A stretch of 27,559 nucleotides of DNA. It comes from Kiloniellaceae bacterium. GTDB taxonomy: Bacteria; Pseudomonadota; Alphaproteobacteria; Kiloniellales; Kiloniellaceae. Below, in pieces: positions 1-7,968 of this stretch. The position numbers were made by a program, and so were the translations under genes. The stretch lies in the NCBI GenBank assembly GCA_021776195.1, contig JAJFGK010000120.1:1-27559 (forward strand). The letters run 5' to 3'. Under the pieces are notes generated by a model. That model was given only the letters and a program-made list of their open reading frames with translations. It was not told where the DNA came from and did no database searches. Every line of letters starts with the position of its first letter. Positions within the stretch are counted from its first letter, which is position 1.

Positions 1-42
1 AAAGAAAGGCTCTAGGAATGGCGCGGACCGAGCAATTCCTGG

Positions 43-65
43 GTTGCCGGATCAAGTCCGGCAAC
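43..65. repeat. REP-like palindrome (9-bp stem)
   Basis: A perfect inverted repeat: the arms GTTGCCGGA and TCCGGCAAC are separated by TCAAG. Short palindromes built on a CCGGA-TCAAG-TCCGG core are common between genes in alphaproteobacteria. This one lies downstream of the leftward SDR gene and could also act as a transcript-end hairpin, but no T-run follows it on either strand. I see nothing else in positions 1-147. Confidence 0.5.
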
Positions 66-147
66 GACAGCGAGAGAGTTCGAGCGACGTCAATCCGATG
101 ATCCGAGAAGCCTCTACTTTGGTCCGGATTTGGGCGCACAATGGACG

Positions 148-927
148 CTATCCCGCCATCCAGCCGCCATCGACCATCAGGTTCTCGCCGGTGATGTAGC
201 GCGCCTGGGGGCTGGCCAGGAACAGCACGGCGCCGGCCACGTCGTCGGGGCGGCCGAGCCGGGGCAGGGCGGTGCGCGCCTCGGAATAGGCGATCATGTC
301 CGGGTCCTGGGAGCGGCCGCCCTTGCCGGTGATGATCTTGCCCGGCGCCACGGCGTTGCAGAGAATGCCCTCCTTGCCGTAGTCCACGGCGATCTGCCGG
401 GTCATATAGACCACCCCCGACTTGCTGACCCCGTAGGCGATGTCGCCGGGGCAGTTGACCATGCCGTGCTGCGAGGAGATGTTGACGATGCGCCCGCGCG
501 CTTCCGGGTCCTCGGCCGTGGGCTCCTGGCTCAGCATCTGCTGGACCGCCCGCTTGCAGCCCAGAAAGACGCCGGTCAGGTTGACCGCCATGACCCGGTT
601 CCAGTCGGCCTCGCTGGTTTCGGTCAGGCGCCCGCCGGTGCTGATGGCGGCGTTGTTGACCATGATGTCGAGCCGCCCGTGGCGCGCCACCGTCTCGCTC
701 ACCAGGGCGTCGATGTCGTCCCAGAGCGCGATGTCGGCGCCGCGGAACTCGGCCTTGCCGCCGGCCTCGGCGATCAGGTCCAAGGTCGGCTCGCCGCCCT
801 CGCGCGGGTCCTCGCGCCGGTCGGCCAGCACCACGGTCGCCCCGGCCCCCGCCAGGGTCCGCGAGATGGCCCGGCCGATGCCCGAGGCGGCCCCGGTGAC
901 GATGGCGATGCGGTTGTCGAGGCGCAT
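148..927 (-). CDS. SDR family NAD(P)-dependent oxidoreductase
   Basis: A 259-residue classical short-chain dehydrogenase/reductase, the usual length for the family. The Rossmann dinucleotide-binding motif TGAASGIG is at residues 11-18, NNAA at 91-94, and the catalytic set is Ser152, Tyr165 and Lys169 (YGVSK). Asp36 at the end of the second strand favours NAD(H) over NADP(H) by family rule. The C-terminal ITGENLMVDGG stretch is typical. The reading frame stays open far upstream, but the start at 927 is chosen because AAAGGA lies just before it and homology begins there. It is divergent from the HAD hydrolase gene. Substrate unknown, probably a secondary alcohol or sugar-like compound. Confidence 0.92.
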   Translation of the reverse strand: MRLDNRIAIVTGAASGIGRAISRTLAGAGATVVLADRREDPREGGEPTLDLIAEAGGKAEFRGADIALWDDIDALVSETVARHGRLDIMVNNAAISTGGRLTETSEADWNRVMAVNLTGVFLGCKRAVQQMLSQEPTAEDPEARGRIVNISSQHGMVNCPGDIAYGVSKSGVVYMTRQIAVDYGKEGILCNAVAPGKIITGKGGRSQDPDMIAYSEARTALPRLGRPDDVAGAVLFLASPQARYITGENLMVDGGWMAG

Positions 928-1095
928 GGTGAGTCCTTTCAGGTGAAATGTCGCGGCGAGCCTATCGCACCGCACACTTCTTGCCGAGGCCATTAGTGCC
1001 TTGCGGTCAGTGCCCCTATCGTTTGGACTGTGTCGGTCATTGGGCCCGGTGGCCTCAGCAGCCGGCCCCCGGCCCCATTTCACGGAGACCCTGCC

Positions 1096-1815
1096 ATGGC
1101 GCGACGCCTGCCGAACCTGGACGATTTCGATGCCGTGACCTTCGACATCAACGGCACGGTGCTGAACTGGGAGCCGGAGATCGATAGCTTCTTTCGCCGC
1201 TGGGCGGAACGCCACGGTATCGCCGCCGACAGCACGACCCTTCTCCAGGCCTATGACCGGCTGCGGCGGCCGATCCAGGATCGCCGCCCGGCGCTGCGCT
1301 ATGGCGAGGTCTTGCGGCAGACCTTCGACGCGGTGGCCGCCGCGTTCGGCGGGCCGGCGGATTCCGATCTGCGCCAGGACTTCGGCGAGACCGCGGCGCA
1401 CCACAAGCCCTTCGCCGACAGCGACGCGGCACTGGTGGCGCTGAAAGCGCGCGGCCTGCGGCTCGGTGCCCTGAGCAACAACGACGAGGCCGCCCTGGCC
1501 AAGGCTTGCGGCCAGTTGAGCGTGGCGTTCGACGTGGTGGTGACCGGCGAGCGGGTCGGCGCCTACAAGCCCGATCCCGCGCACTTCATGGCCGCCCTGT
1601 CGGACCTGCTGGCGCTCGGCATTCCGCCGGACCGCGTCCTGCACGTGGCGCAGAGCCGGCGCGCCGATATCGTCCCGGCCAACCGGCTCGGTCTGACCTC
1701 GGTCTGGGTCAACCGCCCCGGCCACCTGTTCGGGCGCGCGGGCGACGGCGCCGAGGCGGCGCAGCCGGACTACGAGGTCTCGAGCCTCGCCGAACTGGTC
1801 GATGGGGCCCGGTGA
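1096..1815 (+). CDS. HAD hydrolase, haloacid dehalogenase type II-like
   Basis: A 239-residue HAD-superfamily protein resembling (S)-2-haloacid dehalogenases. Motif I is FDINGT with nucleophile Asp17; the third position is Asn19 where dehalogenases usually have Tyr and phosphatases Asp. Motif II is SNND (Ser127), motif III Lys158 in GAYKPDP, and motif IV the HVAQSRRADI segment with Asp191. HVAQS and VWVNRPG are typical of the type II dehalogenase branch. GGAGA at 1084-1088 sets the ATG at 1096; an in-frame GTG at 1030 is a less likely start. The gene lies 80 bases before an isopenicillin-N-synthase-like oxygenase in the same direction, probably co-transcribed. Actual substrate (haloacid or phosphate ester) is undetermined. 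Confidence 0.88.
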   Translation: MARRLPNLDDFDAVTFDINGTVLNWEPEIDSFFRRWAERHGIAADSTTLLQAYDRLRRPIQDRRPALRYGEVLRQTFDAVAAAFGGPADSDLRQDFGETAAHHKPFADSDAALVALKARGLRLGALSNNDEAALAKACGQLSVAFDVVVTGERVGAYKPDPAHFMAALSDLLALGIPPDRVLHVAQSRRADIVPANRLGLTSVWVNRPGHLFGRAGDGAEAAQPDYEVSSLAELVDGAR

Positions 1816-1895
1816 GCCGCGGGAAACGCGCCCAACCAAGATGGCTTCTCGCGGGCGGGAGAGGCGGCTAGAGTGAGAGCCAAAGGGGATCGGAG

Positions 1896-2867
1896 ATGGC
1901 TGGATTTCAAGAGCTTCCCACTGTCGATCTGTCGTCCTTGGGCAGGCCCGACGCGCTGCCGGCATTGGCCGGGCGGTTTGCCGCCGCGTTCGAGCAGGCG
2001 GGGTTCTGCTACCTCGCGGGCCACGGCATCGGGCGCGACCTGATCGATGGGGTGCTGGAGGCCAACCGGCGCTTCCATGCGCTGCCGGCTGCGCGCAAGG
2101 AAGCGGTGGCGATCAACGCCTGGCACCGCGGTTACATGGGCTTTGCCTCCTCGACCATCGTGACCTCCTCGGTGGAAAAGGCGACCCGGCCCAACCAGAG
2201 CGAATCCTTTCTCATCATGCACGAAGTCGCGGCCGACGCCCCGGAGCATCTGGCCGGCCGGCCGCTCCAGGGTCCCAACCAGTGGCCGGCGGACCTGCCC
2301 GGGTTCCGCGAGGCGGTGACCGCCTACAACGGTGCCCAGGAAGCGCTTTGCCGGGCCATGACGCCGGCCATCACCCGGGCGCTGGGGTTGGAGGCGACGG
2401 CGCTCGCGCCCTTTTTCGAGAAGCCGACCACCTTCCTGCGCCTGCTGCACTATCCGCCGCAGCCCGATTTGGATGACCGGCGGGTCTATGGCTCCGCGCC
2501 GCACACCGACTACGGCTTCATCACGGTCCTGCTGCAGGACGGCAGCGGCGGACTCCAGGTGATGAACGATGCCGACCAATGGATCGACGTCGAACCGCGC
2601 CGCGATTGCTTCGTGCTCAATCTCGGCGACATGGCCATGCGCTGGAGCAACGGCGACTGGCGCTCGACCCGGCACCGGGTGATCAACCGCTCCGGCGGCG
2701 AGCGCTACTCGGCGCCCTTCTTCTACGACATGAACATGGAGGCCGAGGTCGCCCCCTGGCCGCAACGGATCGCACCGGGCGCCGCGCCGCGCTTCGAGCC
2801 GGTGGTCTACGGCGAGTACCTGATGCACCGGATCGACGCCAACTACGACTACCGCCGGGTCTCTTAG
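1896..2867 (+). CDS. Isopenicillin N synthase-family Fe(II)/2OG dioxygenase
   Basis: A 323-residue soluble non-haem iron oxygenase. The N-terminal DIOX_N-like part begins with VDLSSL and includes AGFCYLAGHGI (residues 35-45). The C-terminal jelly-roll carries the iron ligands His203 and Asp205 (HTDYG) and His260, and the 2-oxoglutarate-binding R-x-S at Arg270-Ser272 (RYSAPFF). Having R-x-S suggests a 2OG-dependent enzyme rather than an ACV cyclase. AAAGGGGA at 1882-1889 supports the ATG. The HAD hydrolase is just upstream. The family includes oxidases of plant-hormone-like, flavonoid and amino-acid substrates, so the substrate here is open. Confidence 0.9.
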   Translation: MAGFQELPTVDLSSLGRPDALPALAGRFAAAFEQAGFCYLAGHGIGRDLIDGVLEANRRFHALPAARKEAVAINAWHRGYMGFASSTIVTSSVEKATRPNQSESFLIMHEVAADAPEHLAGRPLQGPNQWPADLPGFREAVTAYNGAQEALCRAMTPAITRALGLEATALAPFFEKPTTFLRLLHYPPQPDLDDRRVYGSAPHTDYGFITVLLQDGSGGLQVMNDADQWIDVEPRRDCFVLNLGDMAMRWSNGDWRSTRHRVINRSGGERYSAPFFYDMNMEAEVAPWPQRIAPGAAPRFEPVVYGEYLMHRIDANYDYRRVS

Positions 2868-2903
2868 GCGACCGGCCCGGTGTCTGTCACGGTTGGAGTC
2901 TTT

Positions 2904-2956
2904 GCCCTTTCCGGCATGACGGCTCCGCGGGCGCCGGCGGCTCAACCGGATAGGGC
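2904..2956. terminator. Hairpin between convergent genes
   Basis: The arms GCCCTTTCCGG (2904-2914) and CCGGATAGGGC (2946-2956) pair over 11 positions with one mismatch, and the intervening bases are GC-rich enough to fold further. It lies in the 93-base gap between the convergent oxygenase and SGNH lipoprotein genes, where a bidirectional transcript end is expected. No T-run follows either side, so a rho-independent role is uncertain. Confidence 0.35.
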
Positions 2957-2960
2957 CAAT

Positions 2961-3581
2961 CTAAAGCGCGCCGCGCGCCTTCAGGAAGGCGGCGATGCGT
3001 TCGGCCAGGACGCGGTAGCCCTTGGCGTTGGGATGGATCTGGTCGCTCAGCAGGCTCTTGTCGGCCAGGATCTCGGGATAGGCGGCGCCCTCCAGCGGCA
3101 CCTGAAGTTCAGTCGCCACGGCCGGATAGAGGTCCGCCAGTTCGTGATTGAAGAGTCCCGGCGCGGGGACGCCGACCAGGACCACTTGGGCGCCCGCGGA
3201 TCGGGCCATCTCGATCATGGCCTTGAGGTTGGCGATGGTGGTCCGGCGGTCGCGGCGGCGCAGGATGTCGTTGCCGCCGTGGCAGATGATCACCAGAGCC
3301 GGATGGTAGCGATCCAGAAGGCCGGGCAGGCGCTTCAGGCCCGCGGCGGTGATCTCCCCGGGCACGCCGGCGCGGATCACCCGCCGGCCGATCAGTCCCT
3401 CCAGCACCGCCGGGTAGCTCGCCTCGGGCGGCGCGCCGGTGCCGTGGGTCAGGCTGTCGCCAAAGGCCAGAACCAGGGCTTGGTTCGGCAAGGCGGTCAG
3501 CCGAACCTCGTCGTCCTCGCCGCCGCAGGCCGCCAGAACCAGGACCAGGATGAGAAGGACGGCGCGCGGCACGGCGGTCAC
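2961..3581 (-). CDS. SGNH/GDSL-family lipoprotein esterase (TesA-like)
   Basis: A 206-residue GDSL hydrolase with a lipoprotein signal: a short hydrophobic stretch ending in the lipobox LAAC (Cys19), so a membrane-anchored periplasmic esterase is predicted. SGNH blocks are visible: FGDSLTHG with Ser43, Gly73 in the RAGVPGE segment, GGND with Asn104, and the terminal D-x-x-H at Asp180/His183 (DQIHPN). This matches the arylesterase/TesA (lysophospholipase L1) branch. The GTG start overlaps the stop codon of the upstream dioxygenase by four bases (GTGA), and no good ribosome site is seen, so translational coupling is likely. The upstream in-frame extension is rejected because the signal peptide begins here. 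Confidence 0.88.
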   Translation of the reverse strand: MTAVPRAVLLILVLVLAACGGEDDEVRLTALPNQALVLAFGDSLTHGTGAPPEASYPAVLEGLIGRRVIRAGVPGEITAAGLKRLPGLLDRYHPALVIICHGGNDILRRRDRRTTIANLKAMIEMARSAGAQVVLVGVPAPGLFNHELADLYPAVATELQVPLEGAAYPEILADKSLLSDQIHPNAKGYRVLAERIAAFLKARGAL

Positions 3582-4387
3582 GCCAAGTCGTGGCCGATGG
3601 TGAAGTCGTTGCGCCCGCAGCGGTCTTCGCCGCGCAGCAGCCACAGGGCTCGCCGGCCAAAATCGACCGTACCCGAGCGCGCCTGGAGTTCCGCCCCATA
3701 GACATGATCGAAGTGCGAACCGGTCGGCATGTAGCGGCAGACGTAGCCGGCCCGGCGCTTGTCGGAGTCGTTCGGCGCGGAGCCGTGGATGAGATAGATG
3801 TCGTGCAGCGAGATCTGCCCGGCCTCCAGCACCACGTCGCGGGCGCTTGCCGGATCGAACTGGTCGGCGTCGAGTTCCTGGTTGAGCGCCAGCGCGCCGC
3901 TGTCGTTTTGATGATGACGGTAGACGTCCCGGCGCCGGTGCGATCCGGGGATGGTGCGCAGACAGCCGTTCTCCGGCGTCGCGTCGTCCAGGGCGATCCA
4001 GACCGTGCAGGTCGCCAGCGGCCGGATCGGCCAGTATTCGCCGTCCTGGTGCCAGGGCACGGTCTTGCCCGAGCGCGCCGGCTTGCCGAAAACCGTGGTG
4101 CCCCACAGCAGGATATCGGGCCCGATCAACTGTTCGACCATGTCCAGCACGGCAGGAATGCGCGCGTAGTCCAGCCAGTCGCGCGACCCCTTCAGGCCCT
4201 GGCAGCCGCCGTGGCGAATATGGGGGCAGAAGAGCGAATCCGCGGCGAGGTCCGGGTTGGCCGCCAGCAGTTCCTCGAGGGACCGGCGCATGCGTCCCAG
4301 GAGATCGACGGGAAGGCGAAAATCGGGGATCACCAGGCCCTCGTCCTGGTAGGTTCGGATCTCTTCGGGCGTCAGGCGGTGGTTCAT
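3578..4387 (-). CDS. Phytanoyl-CoA dioxygenase (PhyH) family protein
   Basis: A 269-residue Fe(II)/2OG oxygenase of the PhyH superfamily. The H-x-D iron motif is His113/Asp115 (WHQDGEYW), the distal histidine is His201 in IHGSAPNDS, and the 2OG-binding arginine is near Arg212 in RRAGYVCRY. ENGCLRTIPGSH (residues 140-150) is the family's characteristic loop. It is the first gene of a two-gene leftward unit with the coupled SGNH lipoprotein. The divergent YjbQ gene starts 82 bases away. Bacterial members hydroxylate many small molecules (ectoine, phosphonates, alkylated amines), and the sequence does not discriminate among these. Confidence 0.9.
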   Translation of the reverse strand: MNHRLTPEEIRTYQDEGLVIPDFRLPVDLLGRMRRSLEELLAANPDLAADSLFCPHIRHGGCQGLKGSRDWLDYARIPAVLDMVEQLIGPDILLWGTTVFGKPARSGKTVPWHQDGEYWPIRPLATCTVWIALDDATPENGCLRTIPGSHRRRDVYRHHQNDSGALALNQELDADQFDPASARDVVLEAGQISLHDIYLIHGSAPNDSDKRRAGYVCRYMPTGSHFDHVYGAELQARSGTVDFGRRALWLLRGEDRCGRNDFTIGHDLA

Positions 4388-4469
4388 GGCGGCGCGGCCC
4401 TGTTGGTCTTTGCGGCCGGTTAGTTTAACGCTTCACCGGACCAGCACAAAGACCGGGAGGCATCGCACT

Positions 4470-4889
4470 ATGCAGCAGGCACAGACCCGCATCGCCGTGG
4501 AGACGGCCGGTACGGGCCTCACCGAGGTGACCGGCGAGATCGCCGCCTGGGTCGTCAATCAGGGGATCGCCGAGGGGCTGCTCACGGTCTTCTGCCGCCA
4601 CACATCGGCCTCCCTGACGATTCAGGAGAATGCCGATCCGGCGGTGCAGGCCGACCTCGCCGCCTTCTTCTCCCGGTTGGTGGCGGAGGACCCGAGGCTC
4701 TATCGCCACGGTGCCGAAGGGCCGGACGACATGCCGGCCCATATCCGATCCGCCCTGACCGACAGCTCGCTGTCGATCCCGGTCGCCGGCCGGCGGCTGT
4801 TGCTCGGCACCTGGCAGGGCATCTTTGTCTTCGAGCACCGCGCGCGGCCGTGCAGCCGGGAGCTGGCGCTGCACCTGATCGGGGAATGA
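4470..4889 (+). CDS. yjbQ: YjbQ/UPF0047 family protein
   Basis: A 139-residue member of the YjbQ family (UPF0047), annotated elsewhere as secondary thiamine-phosphate synthase because E. coli YjbQ shows that weak activity. Family blocks are CRHTSASLTIQENADP (residues 45-60), the HxxGxxDDMPAHIRSAL segment, and LGTWQGIFVFEHR near the C-terminus, with conserved His and Glu residues that probably bind metal. GGGAGG at 4455-4460 fixes the ATG, and an in-frame upstream extension is not needed. It is convergent with the amidotransferase-like gene with only four bases between stop codons. Confidence 0.9.
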   Translation: MQQAQTRIAVETAGTGLTEVTGEIAAWVVNQGIAEGLLTVFCRHTSASLTIQENADPAVQADLAAFFSRLVAEDPRLYRHGAEGPDDMPAHIRSALTDSSLSIPVAGRRLLLGTWQGIFVFEHRARPCSRELALHLIGE

Positions 4890-4893
4890 GGTT

Positions 4894-5604
4894 TCAGGTC
4901 CCTTCGGGAAGGAGCCGGTCGAGAAAGCCATGCAGCCAGGCCTGCTGGGCGGGTCGGTGCTGGGCCGCCAGGCGATCCTGCTCCGCGCGGCTCTGCACGC
5001 CGGGCCTGTCCCAGGGCGCCCAGGGTTGGTCTTGCCAGCGCCGAAAGCCGGTCTCCGAAACCTCGGGATGGAACTGGAAGGCGAAGGTCGTGGCCCCGTA
5101 GCGGTAGGCCTGGTTGGCAAAGAACTCGCTGCGCGCCAGATGCGCGGCGCCGTCCGGCAGCCCGAAACCGTGGTAGTGGGCTTCCGGCATGACCAGGCCC
5201 TCAGGGATGATCTCGCGCCCCGCCGCGGTTGGGATCAGACCATAGTAGCCGAACTCCTGCCGGCCCTCCGGGTTCGGCCCGATCGCGGCTCCCAAGACGT
5301 GGGAGATGACACAACCGCCGAGACAAAAGCCGACGGTCGGAATGTCCTTGGCCATGCAGGCCTCGACCCAACGGGATTCCATGGCGATGAAGGGGAAGCG
5401 GTCGCTGTGCCAGTCGGCCGGGTCGGCCGGATCGGCGCCGCCATAGAGCAGGGTTGCCGCGACCCCCTCGTCAGGCTCGCCCAACTCCTCGCCGGCATGG
5501 GGATGGCGCCAGTCGAGGTCGTAGCCGAGCGCCGCCAGCCGCGCCGAGGCGAGGTCGTCGTCGGGGTCGTGGGAGTGCTTGATGAGAACGATACGGCGGG
5601 TCAT
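4894..5604 (-). CDS. Class I glutamine amidotransferase-like protein
   Basis: A 236-residue stand-alone GATase1-fold protein resembling the GMP-synthase amidotransferase domain. The nucleophile elbow is GFCLGG with Cys94, and the other triad residues are His179 and Glu181 in FQFHPEVS. The usual His-Gln after the elbow (C-x-G-H-Q) is replaced by Gly-Cys (Gly97, Cys98), so glutamine binding may be altered. The ATG overlaps the stop of the upstream RidA-like gene by four bases (ATGA), showing a coupled two-gene unit. Stand-alone members include gamma-glutamyl hydrolases of polyamine catabolism. No synthetase partner is nearby, so hydrolysis of a gamma-glutamyl or related amide is a reasonable guess. 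Confidence 0.85.
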   Translation of the reverse strand: MTRRIVLIKHSHDPDDDLASARLAALGYDLDWRHPHAGEELGEPDEGVAATLLYGGADPADPADWHSDRFPFIAMESRWVEACMAKDIPTVGFCLGGCVISHVLGAAIGPNPEGRQEFGYYGLIPTAAGREIIPEGLVMPEAHYHGFGLPDGAAHLARSEFFANQAYRYGATTFAFQFHPEVSETGFRRWQDQPWAPWDRPGVQSRAEQDRLAAQHRPAQQAWLHGFLDRLLPEGT

Positions 5605-6050
5605 TCGCTTGCCTCTCGGGGAATTGGCTCTCGGGCCGGGTCGACGAAGCGATCATCGGGAATGACCGCGATGGGTGTCAACTCGACCAGGAAGTCCTCG
5701 TGGCCGAGGCCGGCGACCATGATCGAAGTGCTCACGGGCGCCGCGTCGGGCCGAAAGACCGCGCTGCGGACCTTCTGAATGGCCGGCAACTGAGAGCGGT
5801 CGGTGAAATAGGTCGTGATCGCCACGATATCCTCCAGGGTGCCGCCAACGGCCGCGAGCACCGTGCGAATGTTGTCGAAGCACTGGCGGGTCTGGGCCTC
5901 CACGTCGCCGCAACCGACGAGGGTCTCGTTCGCATCCCAGGCCACCTGCCCGGTCAGATGTACGACCTGGCCCTGGCCCTGCAGGGCGCCCATGCTGAAG
6001 CCCCGCCCGCGCGGGGTCCAAGTTCCGGTCGGGTTGAAGCCTTTGACCAT
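5601..6050 (-). CDS. RidA (YjgF/UK114) family protein, catalytic Arg absent
   Basis: A 149-residue RidA-fold protein. The pattern VHLTGQVAWDANETLVGCGDVEAQ is cut by family blocks at residues 30-53, followed by NIRTVLAAVGGTLEDIV and TTYFTDR. Canonical RidA enzymes hydrolyse reactive imines using an arginine (Arg105 in E. coli). Aligning the APVSTSIMVAGL segment puts Ser107 at that position, and the later Glu is Thr. It probably belongs to one of the Rid subfamilies without enamine deaminase activity. GAGGA directly before the ATG is a good ribosome site. It is the first gene of the unit with the amidotransferase-like gene (ATGA overlap), suggesting a shared nitrogen-compound pathway. Confidence 0.9.
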   Translation of the reverse strand: MVKGFNPTGTWTPRGRGFSMGALQGQGQVVHLTGQVAWDANETLVGCGDVEAQTRQCFDNIRTVLAAVGGTLEDIVAITTYFTDRSQLPAIQKVRSAVFRPDAAPVSTSIMVAGLGHEDFLVELTPIAVIPDDRFVDPAREPIPREASE

Positions 6051-6410
6051 TATTATCCTCGTCGCGACGGTGATTACCGGCGACTATCGCGCAATTCGGA
6101 CAGCTCGTCGAATATCCGAGGGCTTGTTATAGAATCTGATGATAACTGCTGCCCAGGGAACGTCATTCGGGAACCCGGTTCGGCCCAAATCTTCGATCTG
6201 GCCGGCGAAGCGAGCTATCCGGAATCTCGGGCCGACGCCTGACCTCATTTTCGCCCAGATCCCGGATCGCTGACATTTCCTGCCAGATCGAAGAATTGGA
6301 GAAAAGTCGCGTCCGGGATGATCGCCATTGCTCAGCAGACCATAGGGGATTGAAAAATTTAAACAAATTTGACAGCCTCTGGAAACCTTCTCCTGGAAAG
6401 ATCATCTGCC
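6051..6410. other. 360-base divergent intergenic region
   Basis: This spacer separates the leftward RidA unit from the rightward amidase and is the AT-richest stretch nearby. It must hold both promoters. Visible structure: CGTCGCGACG palindrome at 6060-6069, GTTAT/ATAAC inverted half-sites in the 6127-6150 region, and AAATTT-AAAC-AAATTT at 6355-6370 just before the amidase. None can be assigned to a named regulator. The short translated stretches here have no coding character. Confidence 0.5.
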
Positions 6411-7853
6411 ATGTCCTCCTTCGATGCCTACGACGATCACGATGCCCTGGGGCTCGCCGCGCTGGTGCGAGCGGGCGATGTTTCGCCCCGCGAGCTGCTG
6501 GACGCGGCGCTGCTGCGTCTCGACGCCAGCAATCCGACGGTCAATGCCGTGGTCCAGGATCTGCGCGAGCAAGCCTCGCGGGCGCTCGAGACCGGCCTTC
6601 CCCAGGGCCCCTTCACCGGCGTGCCCTATCTCATCAAGGACCTATACAGTTTTTGCGCGGAGGCTCCCTGCGGCAATGGCAGCCGCTTGTGGAAGGGTTT
6701 TGTGGCGCCGGTGGACTTCGAGGCGGTGGCGCGACTGCGCCGGGCGGGTCTGGTGATTTTCGGGCGCAGCGCGACCTCCGAACTGGGCCTCTCCGTCACC
6801 ACGGAAACCCTGGCCCACGGCGCGACGCGCAATCCCTGGGATCTCGATCATTCGAGCGGCGGTTCCTCCGGAGGGGCCGGCGCGGCGGTGGCGGCCGGGA
6901 TCGTGCCGGCGGCCCATGGATCCGATGGCGGCGGCTCGATTCGAATCCCCGCCGCCTGCTGCGGCCTCTTCGGCCTGAAGCCGACCCGTGGCCGGGTCAG
7001 CTTCGCCCCCGGCGCGGGAGAGGGCTGGTCCGGGCTGGCGACCCAGCACGCGCTCACCCGATCGGTCCGCGACAGCGCCGCCCTGCTCGACGTGGTCAGC
7101 GGCCCGGTGCCCGGCGACCCCTATTGGGCGACGCCGCCGGAGCGCCCTTTCCTCGAGGAGGTCGGGCGCGATCCCGGGCGCTTGCGGATCGCCTTCTCGG
7201 TCGATGCCGGTGCCGGCGTTGCGGTTCACGGCGATTGCCGCGCCGCCGTGGAGCGCGCCGGACGGCTTGCCGAATCACTGGGCCACGAGGTGATCGAAGC
7301 GGCGCCGGGCATCTCCATGGAGGAGATCGGCGAGGTCATGATGCCAATTGTCACGGCCCGGACCCTCGGGGAGATTCTGGGGGGGCACCCCGGGGAGGGA
7401 CGAGAGGCGCGCGAAAGCGACCTGGAGCCGGTCACCTGGGCCTTTGGCGAACTGGGCCGCCAGGTGAATGCGGTGAGCTACTTCGAGGCGATCGACCGGA
7501 TGCATGCCCTGGGCCGGCGTCTGGCGGCCTTCTACCAGGACTACGACCTGGTCCTGACCCCGACCCTGGCCAAGCCGCCCCTGACTCTCGGCACCCTGGA
7601 TTCGACTGGACCTCTGGACCGCTTCGGCGAAGTTCTGATGGGCTACATGCCCTTCACCCAGATCTACAACATCAGCGGACAGCCGGCGGTGAGCCTGCCG
7701 CTGCACTGGAACGACGCCGGCCTGCCGATCGGGGTCCAGGCCGGCGCGCGCTATGGCGCCGAGGGGCTGTTGATCCGCTTCGCCAGTCAGATCGAAGAGG
7801 CCGCACCCTGGTGGGACCGGCGGGCGCCGGCGCTGTCGCCCTCGACCGCCTGA
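6411..7853 (+). CDS. Amidase-signature family hydrolase
   Basis: A 480-residue amidase-signature enzyme with the Ser-cisSer-Lys triad: Lys76 in VPYLIKDL, the cis-Ser in GGSSGG (residues 150-155), and nucleophile Ser176 in GGSIRIPA. The C-terminal SGQPAVSLPLHW is usual for the family. Overall layout resembles 6-aminohexanoate-cyclic-dimer hydrolase (NylA)-like and generic aryl-amide hydrolases rather than GatA, and no GatB/GatC is nearby. GGAAAG at 6395-6400 precedes the ATG; an upstream TTG at 6369 is less likely. The gene is followed by the convergent Hsp20 gene. A second, distinct amidase lies at 18768-20195. Confidence 0.9.
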   Translation: MSSFDAYDDHDALGLAALVRAGDVSPRELLDAALLRLDASNPTVNAVVQDLREQASRALETGLPQGPFTGVPYLIKDLYSFCAEAPCGNGSRLWKGFVAPVDFEAVARLRRAGLVIFGRSATSELGLSVTTETLAHGATRNPWDLDHSSGGSSGGAGAAVAAGIVPAAHGSDGGGSIRIPAACCGLFGLKPTRGRVSFAPGAGEGWSGLATQHALTRSVRDSAALLDVVSGPVPGDPYWATPPERPFLEEVGRDPGRLRIAFSVDAGAGVAVHGDCRAAVERAGRLAESLGHEVIEAAPGISMEEIGEVMMPIVTARTLGEILGGHPGEGREARESDLEPVTWAFGELGRQVNAVSYFEAIDRMHALGRRLAAFYQDYDLVLTPTLAKPPLTLGTLDSTGPLDRFGEVLMGYMPFTQIYNISGQPAVSLPLHWNDAGLPIGVQAGARYGAEGLLIRFASQIEEAAPWWDRRAPALSPSTA

Positions 7854-7878
7854 ACCCGGTAAAGGCCATGAAGAAAAG

Positions 7879-7921
7879 GGGCCCCGCTCAAGGGAGACGC
7901 ATCAGGTGGCGAACGGGGCCC
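7879..7921. terminator. GC hairpin between amidase and hsp20
   Basis: GGGCCCCG (7879-7886) and CGGGGCCC (7914-7921) form a perfect 8-bp stem around a 27-base loop in the gap between convergent genes. It could serve as a transcript end for either strand, but there is no T-run and the loop is large, so this is weak. Confidence 0.3.
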
Positions 7922-7968
7922 GCGAGATTGGCTGACTGCTGACCGTTGGGGGGCGATCGTCGCGCAGA

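Noticed and set aside
6296..7942. 548-residue rightward frame overlapping the amidase
   Set aside because: Different frame of the same strand, Arg/Gly-rich; the amidase frame carries the catalytic motifs.
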